A stretch of DNA of 64,000 nt from ZC4RG30 sp963726085. Its GTDB lineage: Bacteria; Pseudomonadota; Gammaproteobacteria; Steroidobacterales; Steroidobacteraceae. Position numbers and translations under genes: made by a program. Shown here in pieces: positions 1 through 8,093 of the stretch (positions are counted from its first letter, which is position 1; each line of letters opens with the position of its first letter). The notes under the pieces are model-generated. The model saw only the letters and a list, made by a program, of their open reading frames with translations, was not told the DNA's origin and did no database searches. The DNA is taken from the NCBI GenBank assembly GCA_963726085.1, contig CAVSAR010000003.1, forward strand, positions 124,001-188,000, read 5' to 3'.

Positions 1-294
1 CAGTCGCATATCCGCCATCGCATGCCACGCTGGCGCGTCGAGCACGTGGGCGTGGAAGAACTGACCGTCGCGGTGATGGGCTGTGTGGTCAATGGACCGG
101 GCGAGAGCCGCCATGCCAACATCGGCATCAGCCTGCCGGGCACCGGCGAGCGACCGGTTGCACCCGTGTATGAGGATGGCCAGAAGACCGTGACGCTCAA
201 GGGTGAGCGGATCGCCGAGGAATTCCAGCAGCTGATGGAAGACTACATCGCGCGCACCTATCCGCGCCGCACTGCGCCGCAGGAGGCACCATGA
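1..294 (+). CDS. ispG: 4-hydroxy-3-methylbut-2-enyl-diphosphate synthase, C-terminal fragment (5' end outside window)
   Basis: This is the last ~97 codons of IspG (GcpE), the Fe-S enzyme that makes HMBPP in the penultimate step of the non-mevalonate isoprenoid pathway. The visible part carries the GCVVNGPGES signature, whose Cys is one of the three [4Fe-4S] ligands and whose Glu is a conserved active-site residue. The reading frame is open back to base 1, so the TIM-barrel domain and the other cluster cysteines lie upstream of the window. The stop overlaps the next start (ATGA at 291-294), indicating translational coupling to phhB. Confidence 0.93.
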   Translation, partial: QSHIRHRMPRWRVEHVGVEELTVAVMGCVVNGPGESRHANIGISLPGTGERPVAPVYEDGQKTVTLKGERIAEEFQQLMEDYIARTYPRRTAPQEAP

Positions 295-629
295 CCGAAC
301 TTTCAGAACGTCGCTGCGTCCCCTGCGAAGGCGGTGTTGCACCGCTGTCGCGGGTGGCGGCCGAGGAAGTGCTGCAGCGCCTCGATGAAAACTGGCAGCT
401 GGCATTGGACGCCACCTCCATCCAGCGCGAATTCAGGTTCAAGGATTTCTTCCGCACCATGAGCTTCGTGAATGCGGTGGCACACATCGCCAATATCGAA
501 GACCATCACCCGGACCTGGAAGTCGGCTACAACTATTGTCGCGTGCGCTACAGCACGCATGCGATTGGCGGGCTGTCGGAAAACGACCTTATCTGCGCAG
601 CGAAGATCGACCAGCTGCCGCTCGTGTAA
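291..629 (+). CDS. phhB: 4a-hydroxytetrahydrobiopterin dehydratase (pterin-4a-carbinolamine dehydratase)
   Basis: A 112-residue protein of the PCD/DCoH family, which recycles 4a-hydroxytetrahydropterin, classically for phenylalanine hydroxylase. The diagnostic EDHHPDLEVGYN segment is at residues ~70-81 (H72, H73, P74), with a further conserved His at 90 and the GGLSENDL motif after it; length is typical of the family. The start is fixed by the ATGA overlap with ispG. No phenylalanine hydroxylase gene is visible in the window, so its partner is either elsewhere or the enzyme serves another pterin reaction. Its 3' end overlaps the convergent ubiI-like gene by 41 bases. Confidence 0.93.
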   Translation: MTELSERRCVPCEGGVAPLSRVAAEEVLQRLDENWQLALDATSIQREFRFKDFFRTMSFVNAVAHIANIEDHHPDLEVGYNYCRVRYSTHAIGGLSENDLICAAKIDQLPLV

Positions 630-1791
630 AGAAGAACCGCTTGGCCATGGCGCTGCGGTTGACCAGCGCCATGCCTTCGCGTGCCGCCCATGCCGGCAGC
701 TCACCTCCGGTGAACAGCCGGTCCAGTCCGTCCACCATGCCACCCATCAGCGCATTGCCGGCGCGGCGTTCGCGCTGGTAGTGCAGCAGCGCGCGGCGCG
801 CGCCGACACTCTCCCTGGCGGGCCGCGCCGCCAGCGCGCCCGCCAGCGCGACCGCATCCTGCAGCCCCTGGTTCACGCCCTGGCCGGCAAGCGGATGGAT
901 GACATGTGCTGCGTCGCCGACCAGCGCGCAGCGCTCCGTCACGTAGCGCGCGGCCTTGAGGCTGCGCAGGGGAAATGCCGCCCGTTGGCCCTGCAGCTCG
1001 ACGCGCCCCACCACCCCGGCGCTGGCGTCGGTGAGTGCGGCGTTGAATTGTTCCGGGGCGCAGGTCAGCAGCGCGTCGACACGCTCGTTGAGCAGGGACC
1101 AGACCAGGGAGCACTCGCCGCTGGCCAGCGGCAACAGCGCCAGCGGCCCGGTGGCCAGAAAGCGCTGCCACGCGGTATTGGCGTGCCCGCGATCGCCGCG
1201 CACGGTCGCCACCAGGGCCTGCTGCCGGTAGTCATGGATCTGCGCGGTGATGCCGGCGGCTTCACGCACGGCAGAGGCGGCCCCATCCGCGCCCACCACC
1301 AGTGCGGCTTCGACGGTCGCTGCGCCCACCTCCAGCGTGACCGCGTCCTGCGCGAACCCGATGCGCGCCACCCGCTCGCGACGCAGCTCAATGCCCGCAT
1401 CGACACAGTGCTGCAACAGGGCTGCCTGCAGCGCGCGATTCTCGACAATGCTCCCCAGGTCCGGCTCAGCCAGCTGCGCGGCATCGAACCGCAGTACGTC
1501 CGGACTGTCCGGTGGGGTTGCTTCCTGCCACACCACCATCTGCTCATAGTTGGCAATGCGCGTGGCGTCCATGCGCTGCCAGGCACCCAGCTCCAGCAGC
1601 AGGGCGCGGTTGGCCGGCGAGACCGCCGATACGCGCAGGTCAAAGGGATCGGAGGCTTTGGGGGGCTGGGGCGCATCGCGCTCCAGCAGCAGGATGTTCT
1701 CCGGCGCGATCCGTGCCGAGCGGGCCAGCAGCAGCGCCAGTGCCGCGCCAACGATGCCGCCACCGACGATGGCCACGTCGCGGTGGCTCAC
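589..1791 (-). CDS. UbiH/UbiF/VisC-family FAD monooxygenase, probable ubiquinone C5-hydroxylase (UbiI-like)
   Basis: A 400-residue class A flavin monooxygenase of the ubiquinone hydroxylase family. The Rossmann GGGIVGA motif is near residue 9, the NADPH/FAD 'DG' motif (GADGAASAVR) is mid-protein, and the 'GD' motif (LVGDAAHVIHPLAGQG) is in the C-terminal third. The GTG start (1791-1789) overlaps the TGA of the upstream ubiH paralogue as GTGA, so the two are translationally coupled. With ubiH adjacent and coq7 in the same window supplying C6 hydroxylation, a C5 role (UbiI/VisC) is the best inference, but family members are hard to separate by sequence alone. Confidence 0.85.
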   Translation of the reverse strand: MSHRDVAIVGGGIVGAALALLLARSARIAPENILLLERDAPQPPKASDPFDLRVSAVSPANRALLLELGAWQRMDATRIANYEQMVVWQEATPPDSPDVLRFDAAQLAEPDLGSIVENRALQAALLQHCVDAGIELRRERVARIGFAQDAVTLEVGAATVEAALVVGADGAASAVREAAGITAQIHDYRQQALVATVRGDRGHANTAWQRFLATGPLALLPLASGECSLVWSLLNERVDALLTCAPEQFNAALTDASAGVVGRVELQGQRAAFPLRSLKAARYVTERCALVGDAAHVIHPLAGQGVNQGLQDAVALAGALAARPARESVGARRALLHYQRERRAGNALMGGMVDGLDRLFTGGELPAWAAREGMALVNRSAMAKRFFFTRAAAGRSSLRR

Positions 1792-3050
1792 GTTAACGCC
1801 CTGCCACGCAGCCCCTGGCCACGCGCCAGCCGCGAGGCACGTTGCCCGAATCCAAGGCTCACGCGACCCAGCGCGCGCTTGGCCGGCGGCAGCACATCAA
1901 ACAGCAGCAGCCCAACATCCCGCGCCCGGGACAGCAACGCGTTATCACTGGAGAACGCCCTGACCAGGGTATCGGTGAAAGCGATGACCCCTTCGCGATC
2001 CTGGGTACGTACCGCTTCGTACTGCGCCAGCAGCTGGGTGGCTCCGGGATCGCCGCGGCACTGCGCCAGCAATTCCGCCAGGTCCGCCGCATCGCGCAGG
2101 GCCAGATTAAAGCCCTGGCCCGCCACCGGGTGCAGCGACTGGGCCGCATTGCCCAACAGCACGATGCGCGGCGCCGTGGTGCGCGTGCTGCGCGATAACG
2201 CCAGCGGATAGGTCGCGCGCTTGCCCAGTTCAAGCGCGCGGCCGGCGCGCCAGCCAAACGCGGCCTGCCATTCGGCCAGGAAATCCGCATCCCCCAACTT
2301 CACCAGTCTTTGTGCTTCATCGGGTCGCGCGGCCCACACCAGCGTGCGCCAGGACGCCGCGCCCTGATCCGAGCCTGCCAGGGGCAGCACGGCCATGGGA
2401 CCTGCGCCAGTGAATCGCTCAAAGGCCGTGCCCTCATTGGCCTGGTCCGTGCGCAGGCTGGCCACGATGGCCACCTGCAGGTAGTCGTCCACGGTCGCCG
2501 ACAGACCGGCACAGGCGCGTACCAGCGACTGCGATCCATCGGCAGCGACCACCAGTCGCGCCTGCAGCTGGCGCTGGCCTTGCGCGGTGCGCACCGTCAG
2601 GCGTACAGCATCAGCGGCCACGTTCAGGCTTTCCAGCTGCGCCGGCACGTGAATTGAAATCGCCGGATCAGACTGCAGCGCCGCCCATAACTCTCGCCCG
2701 ATCACGCGGTTGGGCACGACGAACCCCAGCGCATCCAGCCCCAGTTCGCGCGCATCCAGGCGCGCGAACCCGAAGCGGCCGGCATCGGAGACGTGGATGC
2801 GCTCGATGCGCGCCGCCGCAGGGGCCAGGTTCTGCCACAGCCCAAGGGACTCGAAGATGCGTCGACTGGCATTGCCCAGCGCCGTGGTGCGCTCATCAAA
2901 GCTGGGTTGCGCCGCGGAATCCGGCGCATGCGCCTCAACCAGGGCGATGGAGAGGCCGGTACCGCGCAGCGCCACTGCCAGGCTGGCCCCCGCCATGCCG
3001 CCTCCGACAATGGCAACATCGAGCGCCTCGGATGGCAGCGTCTGGGTCAC
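1788..3050 (-). CDS. ubiH: 2-octaprenyl-6-methoxyphenol hydroxylase (UbiH)
   Basis: A 420-residue FAD-dependent hydroxylase of ubiquinone synthesis. It shows the N-terminal GGGMAGASLA dinucleotide-binding motif, the AADGSQSLVR 'DG' motif and the HPVAGQGFNLALRDA motif. One substitution is visible: the usual GD of the 'LxGDAAH' segment reads LLGNAAQSLHP, as in many true UbiH proteins. The start is GTG, preceded by a GAGGG Shine-Dalgarno on the minus strand. It lies 11 bases after pepP and overlaps the UbiI-like gene by 4 bases, the classic ygfB-pepP-ubiH-ubiI operon. Confidence 0.9.
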   Translation of the reverse strand: MTQTLPSEALDVAIVGGGMAGASLAVALRGTGLSIALVEAHAPDSAAQPSFDERTTALGNASRRIFESLGLWQNLAPAAARIERIHVSDAGRFGFARLDARELGLDALGFVVPNRVIGRELWAALQSDPAISIHVPAQLESLNVAADAVRLTVRTAQGQRQLQARLVVAADGSQSLVRACAGLSATVDDYLQVAIVASLRTDQANEGTAFERFTGAGPMAVLPLAGSDQGAASWRTLVWAARPDEAQRLVKLGDADFLAEWQAAFGWRAGRALELGKRATYPLALSRSTRTTAPRIVLLGNAAQSLHPVAGQGFNLALRDAADLAELLAQCRGDPGATQLLAQYEAVRTQDREGVIAFTDTLVRAFSSDNALLSRARDVGLLLFDVLPPAKRALGRVSLGFGQRASRLARGQGLRGRALT

Positions 3051-3061
3051 GACACCCTCAC

Positions 3062-4435
3062 CTATGCGGCCATGACCGCTTCGATGTCATCCGGCGCCTT
3101 GGGCACTCCGTCAGTCAGTACCTCGCAGCCATCGCGCAGCACCGCCACGTCATCCTCGATGCGGATGCCGCAATTCCAGAACTTCTTGGGCACCCCGCGC
3201 GACCCTGCCGGAATGTAGATGCCAGGCTCGACGGTCATGACCATGCCAGGCTCCAGCACGCGCCACTCATCGCCCACCTTGTAATCACCCACATCGTGCA
3301 CGTCCATGCCCAGCCAGTGCCCGGTGCGGTGCATGAAAAAGCGCCTGTAGGCTGCGTCCCGGATCAGCTTTGACACCTTGCCCTTGAGCAGGCCGACGGA
3401 CACCAGCCCGTGGGTGATGACCTGTACGGCTGCGTCATGCGGTTGGTTCCAGTGATTGCCGGGGCGCACCTTGGCAATGGCCGCCAGCTGGGCCTCCAGC
3501 ACGATCTCGTAGATCTCGCGCTGCGCGGCGGTAAAGCGCCCATTGACCGGGTAGGTGCGCGTGATGTCCGAGGCGTAGTACTGGTACTCGCAGCCGGCAT
3601 CCACCAGCAGCAGGTCGCCGTCGGTCAACCGCGCGTCGTTTTCACGATAATGCAGGATGCAGGAGTTGGCGCCGCCGCCGCAGATGGCCTCATAGGCCGC
3701 AGTGCCATTGTGCCGGTAGTACTCGTGCATCAGCTCGGCGGCGATCTCATACTCGTACCGGCCGGGCCGGCAGAAGCGCATGGCCCGCAACTGCGCGGTG
3801 GCGGCGATGCGTGCGGACTCACGCATCAGGTCCAGTTCGGTGCGGCTCTTGTAAAGGCGCATGTCGTGCAGCACATGGTCCAGGGCGATCATCTCCTGCG
3901 GCGGATGCTTGCCCTGTCGCCCCTGGGTGCGCAGCCCCTGTAACCACCCCAGCACGCGCTGGTCGAATTCCGGATGCGTGCCCATGGCGTAGTAAACGCG
4001 GCCCCGGCCCTCCATGAGGCCAGGCAAGATTTCGTCCATGTCGGACACTGGAAAGGCGTCATCGGCTGCGTGCTTCTCTACCGCGCCGCTGGGCCCAGCG
4101 CGGCGACCATCCCAGGTTTCCCGCAAGGGATCCTTGTCGCGCAGGAACAGAACGTACTCGGCCGCCGCGCGACCCGGGATCAGCACGGCGACGGATTCCG
4201 GCTCGCCGAATCCGGTCAGGTACTGAAAGTCGCTGTCCTGACGATAGGGATGTTCCACGTCATTGTTGCGCTGGCGCACGGGGGCGGCGGGCACGATGGC
4301 GATGGCATCGCGGCCCATGATGCGCATCAGCTGCCGGCGCCGCCGCGCAAACTCGACATTGCCGGTGCGCGGCGGTGCGACACGCACCTGCTTGGCGGCA
4401 GGCGGGGGGCGGCGCACGGAGATCTTGCGCCGCAT
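3062..4435 (-). CDS. pepP: Xaa-Pro aminopeptidase P
   Basis: A 457-residue M24B metallopeptidase that removes an N-terminal residue preceding proline. The five dinuclear metal ligands are visible: two Asp in LLLVDAG and SDITRTYP (~D279, D290), His in RTGHWLGMDVHD (~H373) and two Glu in VEPGIYI and GIRIEDD (~E403, E427). The N-terminal ~25 residues before the aminopeptidase P domain are Arg/Pro-rich and longer than usual. A TTG lies one codon upstream, but the ATG at 4435 overlaps the ygfB stop as TGATG and is preferred. It is the second gene of the ygfB-pepP-ubiH operon. Confidence 0.95.
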   Translation of the reverse strand: MRRKISVRRPPPAAKQVRVAPPRTGNVEFARRRRQLMRIMGRDAIAIVPAAPVRQRNNDVEHPYRQDSDFQYLTGFGEPESVAVLIPGRAAAEYVLFLRDKDPLRETWDGRRAGPSGAVEKHAADDAFPVSDMDEILPGLMEGRGRVYYAMGTHPEFDQRVLGWLQGLRTQGRQGKHPPQEMIALDHVLHDMRLYKSRTELDLMRESARIAATAQLRAMRFCRPGRYEYEIAAELMHEYYRHNGTAAYEAICGGGANSCILHYRENDARLTDGDLLLVDAGCEYQYYASDITRTYPVNGRFTAAQREIYEIVLEAQLAAIAKVRPGNHWNQPHDAAVQVITHGLVSVGLLKGKVSKLIRDAAYRRFFMHRTGHWLGMDVHDVGDYKVGDEWRVLEPGMVMTVEPGIYIPAGSRGVPKKFWNCGIRIEDDVAVLRDGCEVLTDGVPKAPDDIEAVMAA

Positions 4436-4995
4436 CAATGCAGGGACTCCCGTTTTGCCGATGCCGGCTCGCGCAGCGGCTGCAGTTGCTCATATAGCAA
4501 CTGCACTCCCACCCTGACGAATTCCACCAGCTCGGCAAACGCCTGCTCGTTGGTTTCATTGCCATCGTCCGGATCCACGCCCACATGGGTGATTTCGGTC
4601 AGGTCGCGCAGGATCTCGGCCGCCTCGCCCTGCAGCGTATCCGGGTCCGGCCTGACCCCTGCCCCCAGCCCATACAGAAAGCCCTGGCACCACTCCCCCA
4701 GTGCCGCGGTACGATCATCAAGGGGCTCGTCATCCGACGGCAGCAGGGGACGGAACTGCAGCATGCCCTCGCGCAGCCCGCCGGCAGTGGCATCGAAAAT
4801 CTCCCGCAGGCGCGCCGCGCTGGCCGGATCGGCCTTGCCCTCTGGCAGGATGTCTGCCAGCCAGTCCACCAGCGAGCCGGGTGTGGAGCACAGGGTGCCC
4901 ACCAAGGTGCCGTGTGCTTCGGCGGCGTCGGTCAGCGCGTGCGTCTGGATCAGCACACGCTGCAAATCGTTAAATGACCCTGAGTCGGCGTTCAT
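4435..4995 (-). CDS. ygfB: YgfB/YecA (UPF0149) family protein
   Basis: A 186-residue all-helical protein of the UPF0149/YgfB family. The conserved core is visible: an N-terminal EAHGTLVGTLCS segment and the central GEWCQGFLYGLG motif, followed by a short acidic linker and the ITHVGVD...AFAELVEFVRVG helix region. The biochemical role is not firmly established; in Pseudomonas YgfB has been linked to gene regulation. The ATG at 4995 is preferred over a longer reading because a CATAAT hexamer (5008-5003, minus strand) lies 7 bases upstream with no Shine-Dalgarno. It heads the ygfB-pepP-ubiH operon. Confidence 0.88.
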   Translation of the reverse strand: MNADSGSFNDLQRVLIQTHALTDAAEAHGTLVGTLCSTPGSLVDWLADILPEGKADPASAARLREIFDATAGGLREGMLQFRPLLPSDDEPLDDRTAALGEWCQGFLYGLGAGVRPDPDTLQGEAAEILRDLTEITHVGVDPDDGNETNEQAFAELVEFVRVGVQLLYEQLQPLREPASAKRESLH

Positions 4996-5002
4996 ACCGC
5001 CA

Positions 5003-5008
5003 ATTATG
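5003..5008 (-). promoter_or_regulatory. Candidate -10 element for leaderless ygfB operon
   Basis: On the minus strand the hexamer CATAAT ends 7 bases before the ygfB ATG (4995). A -10 element this close would place transcription initiation at or next to the start codon. No convincing -35 is visible. See the findings for the recurring pattern. Confidence 0.5.
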
Positions 5009-5039
5009 CCCCAAGCCCACCTTCCATCCTGCGCGCGCA

Positions 5040-5068
5040 TTGACCCTCCCCGTTGACCGGGGCACTAT
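5040..5068 (+). promoter_or_regulatory. Promoter for the TIGR02449-zapA unit
   Basis: TTGACC (5040-5045), a 17-base spacer and CACTAT (5063-5068) form a good sigma70-type promoter. The -10 ends 9 bases before the ATG at 5078, so the transcript would have almost no leader. It lies back-to-back with the ygfB promoter. Confidence 0.55.
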
Positions 5069-5077
5069 TGCCCGGCA

Positions 5078-5317
5078 ATGGCACCAATCGATACCAACAA
5101 AGCCAATCCCGTCGAGCCCGAGTTGCAGCGCCTGGAAGAACGCGTCGGCGAACTGCTGGGGCTGGTGCGCCAGTTGGCCGAAGAGAATCTGGCCCTGCGC
5201 AACCGGCAAGACTCGCTGTCCACCGAGCGCGCCGCGCTGCTGCACCGAAACGAACAGGTGCGCGGCCGGGTCGAGGCCATGATCGGCAGGTTGCGCACGA
5301 TGGAAACCGGCGTATGA
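5078..5317 (+). CDS. TIGR02449 family small coiled-coil protein
   Basis: A 79-residue protein made almost entirely of one heptad-patterned helix (residues ~12-72, e.g. LEERVGELLGLVRQL and ENLALRNRQDSL). It matches the small conserved family found directly upstream of zapA in many Gammaproteobacteria. It resembles ZapB in style (short, charged, coiled coil), and a division-related role with ZapA is plausible but is inference from context. Its stop overlaps the zapA start as ATGA. The start is supported by a promoter immediately upstream. Confidence 0.85.
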   Translation: MAPIDTNKANPVEPELQRLEERVGELLGLVRQLAEENLALRNRQDSLSTERAALLHRNEQVRGRVEAMIGRLRTMETGV

Positions 5318-5628
5318 GTCCGGCATCCGGACCGGTCAGCATCCAGATCCTTGACAAGGAATACCTGATCGCGTGTCCGCCTGAGGAACGCGACGACCTG
5401 TTGGCGGCCGCGGTATACCTCAATGCGCGGCTGCGGGAAATCCGCGAAGGCGGCAAAGTCATCGGTTCGGACCGCCAGGTGATGATGGCGGCGCTGAACA
5501 TGGCCAACGAGATCACCAAGTCCAAGGGACGTGAGCAGCGCAACAATTCGGACACGGGCGCGCGGGTCAAGGTGATGCGCGAGCGCGTCGAGCGTGCCCT
5601 GCAGCAGGGCAGGCAGCTGGAGCTGTAG
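5314..5628 (+). CDS. zapA: Cell division protein ZapA
   Basis: A 104-residue ZapA homologue, a cytosolic FtsZ-bundling protein that stabilises the Z-ring. The N-terminal globular segment VSIQILDKEYLIACPPEERD is followed by the conserved LNARLREIREGGKVIGSDR stretch and a C-terminal helix that mediates tetramerisation. Its length is typical. The start overlaps the upstream small gene by 4 bases, and its position just before 6S RNA and ygfA matches the conserved gammaproteobacterial order zapA-ssrS-ygfA. Confidence 0.93.
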   Translation: MSPASGPVSIQILDKEYLIACPPEERDDLLAAAVYLNARLREIREGGKVIGSDRQVMMAALNMANEITKSKGREQRNNSDTGARVKVMRERVERALQQGRQLEL

Positions 5629-5677
5629 TCCCCGAGCGCGAGCCGTTGCGGACTACCGGCGCGCCATCCCACCGGTG

Positions 5678-5683
5678 TACAGT
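5678..5683 (+). promoter_or_regulatory. -10 element of the 6S RNA promoter
   Basis: TACAGT ends 6 bases before the first base of the predicted 6S terminal stem at 5690, so a start at about 5690 is well placed. No clear -35 box is seen at the expected distance. Confidence 0.5.
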
Positions 5684-5689
5684 GTCACT

Positions 5690-5882
5690 GCGCCGCCTGC
5701 AGTGTTCGACAAGCGGATCGGGTTACCTCGGACCCTATTTGAAACACCCCGGGGCTTGGGTCTACGTCAGAATTGTGCATGTCCGCTCTCGAGCGGGAAG
5801 CCTTACCTGCCGGCGACCTGCCCCACTTGTTGCTCCGGTTCGAGAGCAACGATTCGCACCGGCACCGGTGGGTGGCGCCTTT
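5690..5882 (+). ncRNA. ssrS: 6S RNA
   Basis: 6S RNA binds sigma70 RNA polymerase holoenzyme as an open-promoter mimic. Evidence is both position (between zapA and ygfA) and sequence. The 5' part contains the conserved GTGTTCGACAAGCGG segment, the middle contains CATGTCCGCT...GGGAAGCCT, and the 3' arm holds a TTGCTC/GAGCAA hairpin at ~5829-5850. The ends 5690-5697 and 5871-5878 pair over 8 bp (one G-U) to close the long hairpin, giving ~190 nt. A T-run at 5880-5885 follows and could terminate it, and a TACAGT -10 precedes it. Exact ends are inferred. Confidence 0.85.
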
Positions 5883-5905
5883 TTTATTCAACCAGCGCAG
5901 GCGGT

Positions 5906-6529
5906 TTGACCATCTCCCCTATCCAGGACGCCCGTGCTGCACTGCGCAGGACGCTGCGCTCGCGGCGTCGCGCGATACCCAAGGCCGTGCGCGTGGCGGC
6001 TGCCAGCAAGGTGGCGCGACTGATTGCAGCGACCGGCTGGCTAAAGCCGGGGCGCCGAATTGGCCTCTACCTGCCCCTGCCCGAAGAGCTCGATACCGCT
6101 CCCCTGCTGGCGCTTGCGCAGCGTCGCGGCTGCACGATTGCACTGCCCCGGGTGGTGGCCAAGCGTCAGGGGCGCATGCGCTTTTATGATCTTTCCGGCG
6201 GCGTGCGCCGGGGCGCGTTCGGCATCCTGGAGCCAGGCGGCACGAGCAATCGGCCGGCGCGTTCACTCGACTTGGTGTTCGTGCCGCTGGTGGGTTTCGA
6301 TCCACAGGGCAATCGCATGGGGATGGGTCGTGGCTTCTATGACATCTGCTTCGCGCACCGTCGCCTGCTGCGACACTGGCGCCGCCCCATGCTGGTAGGC
6401 GTGGCCTATGAGGCCCAATGCGTACCCTCCCTGCCGCTATCCAGCCACGACGTCCCCATGGATGCGATTGTGACCGAGTCCTCATTGCGGAGAATCCGCC
6501 AGACCATGGCCTCGAGCATGCCGCCATGA
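5906..6529 (+). CDS. ygfA: 5-formyltetrahydrofolate cyclo-ligase
   Basis: A 207-residue 5-FCL/MTHFS family enzyme that converts 5-formyl-THF to 5,10-methenyl-THF using ATP. The C-terminal signature GFDPQGNRMGMGRGFYD contains the Gly-rich phosphate loop, and the N-terminal basic segment LRRTLRSRRRAIP is typical. No ATG fits the family start, so TTG at 5906, preceded by AGGCGG, is the most probable start; the spacing is tight, so it is not certain. It lies directly downstream of 6S RNA, as in E. coli, where the two are co-transcribed. Its stop overlaps the next ATG as ATGA. Confidence 0.9.
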   Translation: MTISPIQDARAALRRTLRSRRRAIPKAVRVAAASKVARLIAATGWLKPGRRIGLYLPLPEELDTAPLLALAQRRGCTIALPRVVAKRQGRMRFYDLSGGVRRGAFGILEPGGTSNRPARSLDLVFVPLVGFDPQGNRMGMGRGFYDICFAHRRLLRHWRRPMLVGVAYEAQCVPSLPLSSHDVPMDAIVTESSLRRIRQTMASSMPP

Positions 6530-6994
6530 AGTACTGGCTGATGAAGACCGAGCCCACCACCTTCGGCGTCGATGACCTGGCAAGGTCCCCTGACCAGACC
6601 ACGAGTTGGGAAGGCGTGCGCAACTACCAGGCACGCAACATGCTGCGCGACGAGATGGCCATCGGCGACCTGGCATTGCTCTACCACTCCTCGTGCCCGG
6701 AGCCAGGCATTGCCGGCGTGATGCGGGTGGTGCGTGCCGGCTATCCGGACGCCATCGGCGTGGCGCCGCCGCGATCCGCACTTTGACGCGAAAAGCCCGG
6801 AAAACAAGCCACTTTGGTACGCAGTTGACGTGCAGCTCAAGCAGCGGGCCGACCCACTGCTGCCGCTGTCGAAGCTGCGCGAACACGCCGGGCTGGAACT
6901 CGATGGCCTGTGGTTGCTGCGCAAGGGCAATCGGTTATCGATCACTCCGGTGGACGCGGCGCACTTTCGGTTCATACGCGCGCTGCTGCGATGA
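6526..6994 (+). CDS. EVE domain protein (frameshifted in this assembly)
   Basis: A ~155-residue EVE (PUA-like) domain protein of the thymocyte-nuclear-protein-1/YP family, thought to bind modified bases. The N-terminus MKYWLMKTEPTTFGVDDL and the motif SWEGVRNYQARNML are diagnostic, as is PHFDAKSPENKPLWYAVDV in the second half. The first half reads in one frame to ~6768 and the second in the +1 frame. Removing one C from the CCGCCGCG stretch near 6765 restores ...GVAPRDPHFDAK. Context beside ygfA and rpiA is common in this class. The break is probably a base-calling error, not a lesion. Confidence 0.85.
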
Positions 6995-7110
6995 CTGGCC
7001 ACTGTGGTTGCTGATCGCATGGCCGATCACATGGGCCATGTGCGCATCGGACACCTCGCTACCATCCACCGATAGCAGTTGCCCAACCGCAACTTCGCTA
7101 TCACGCTTGC

Positions 7111-7138
7111 TTGTATTTTTGCAACGCGTGTATATACT
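7111..7138 (+). promoter_or_regulatory. Promoter of the small Lys-rich ORF
   Basis: TTGTAT (7111-7116), a 16-base spacer and TATACT (7133-7138) sit in a locally A/T-rich patch. Transcription would begin near 7145, giving a ~29-base leader with a CTGGAG Shine-Dalgarno at 7161-7166. Confidence 0.55.
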
Positions 7139-7173
7139 CGGTCCCCGGACTAACCTGTAACTGGAGAACTCTC

Positions 7174-7224
7174 ATGGCGAAAGCCAAGAAGAAGGCCAAG
7201 AAAAAGGCCGCTAAGAAGAAGTAA
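7174..7224 (+). CDS. 16-residue lysine/alanine micro-protein, unknown function
   Basis: The ORF encodes MAKAKKKAKKKAAKKK, 11 Lys in 16 residues. It is too short for normal gene callers but looks real by context: a promoter at 7111-7138, a well spaced CTGGAG ribosome-binding site, a TAA stop, and a strong terminator hairpin at 7292-7322 before rpiA. The composition resembles histone-H1-like or nucleic-acid-binding tails and the Lys/Ala tails on RsfS and L17 in this window. No function can be assigned; it could also be a regulatory leader peptide whose Lys codons sense translation. Confidence 0.55.
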   Translation: MAKAKKKAKKKAAKKK

Positions 7225-7291
7225 CTCGACGGTGACCGGCGGGTGAGGATGAAAATCCCGACCGCCGAATCACCAGAAAAGCTACTAGAAC

Positions 7292-7325
7292 ACTGTGCCC
7301 GCGTAAGCGGGCACAGTCATTTTCG
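7292..7325 (+). terminator. Rho-independent terminator upstream of rpiA
   Basis: A perfect 11-bp stem (7292-7302 with 7307-7317) closed by a GTAA loop is followed by CATTTTC. It separates the Lys-rich mini-gene from rpiA. Confidence 0.75.
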
Positions 7326-7356
7326 GACCCTGGTAACCGGTATCTGGAATCAAGCG

Positions 7357-8032
7357 ATGAGCGATCCACAACTGCAGATGAAGCGCCAAGTCGCCGCCGC
7401 AGCGCTGCAATTCCTTGAGGACGGAATGATCCTCGGCGTGGGAACCGGGTCCACGGTCAACGCACTGCTCGACCAGCTTGCGCCCTGGGCGTCGCGCCTG
7501 AAGGGCGCGGTGTCCAGCTCCGAAGGCTCCGCCCGCCGACTGCGTTGAACTGGGCGTGCCGGTGCTGGACCTCAATGAGGTGGGCTACCTTGGTCTTTAT
7601 ATAGACGGGGCCGATGAGGCCAATGCCCAGCTGCAATTGATCAAGGGCGGGGGCGCCGCCCTGACCCGGGAGAAGATCATTGCGGCAGCCGCCACCCGCT
7701 TCGTCTGCATCGTGGATGACAGCAAGCTGGTGCAGCGGCTGGGTCGCTTCCCGCTGCCGGTGGAAGTGATCCCGATGGCGCGCTCCTACGTGGCGCGTGA
7801 GCTGGAGCGCTTTGGCGGCCGGCCCGTGCATCGTGCCGGCGTGGTTACCGATAACGGCAACCCCATCCTCGATGTCCATGGCCTGGTCATCGACGACCCG
7901 GTGGCCCTGGAATCGCAACTCAACCAGATCACCGGGGTGGTCACCGTCGGGCTGTTCGCGCGCCGACCCGCGGATGAGCTTCTGGTGGGTTCCCCCTCCG
8001 GGGTGCGACGGATGTCCCGCCCCGCCAAGTAG
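7357..8032 (+). CDS. rpiA: Ribose-5-phosphate isomerase A (frameshifted in this assembly)
   Basis: A ~224-residue RpiA that interconverts ribose-5-P and ribulose-5-P. The phosphate-loop GVGTGSTVNALLDQL, the active-site YIDGADEAN (two catalytic Asp) and KGGGAALTREKI (catalytic Lys and Glu) are all present. The frame breaks at 7545-7546: deleting one T of the TT gives ...RRLRELGVPVLDLNEVG, which matches the family exactly. An essential-type enzyme with one perfectly reparable base strongly suggests an extra T in the assembly. rpe, the partner pentose-phosphate epimerase gene, is 5 kb away. Confidence 0.92.
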
Positions 8033-8093
8033 GGCGCCCCGCCAGCGGCCCGCGGCTTGCCCGGCCAGGGCGGCGCTGCTAGTCTCGACCCCA

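Noticed and set aside
472..2211. A 579-codon plus-strand reading frame
   Set aside because: It is antisense to the UbiI-like and UbiH genes, has a composition typical of high-GC shadow frames (Arg/Gln/Ala-rich) and shows no family motif.
6995..7110. A coding extension of the EVE gene or another gene before the Lys-rich ORF
   Set aside because: The frame closes at 6994 at the usual EVE domain end; remaining frames lack start signals and motifs.
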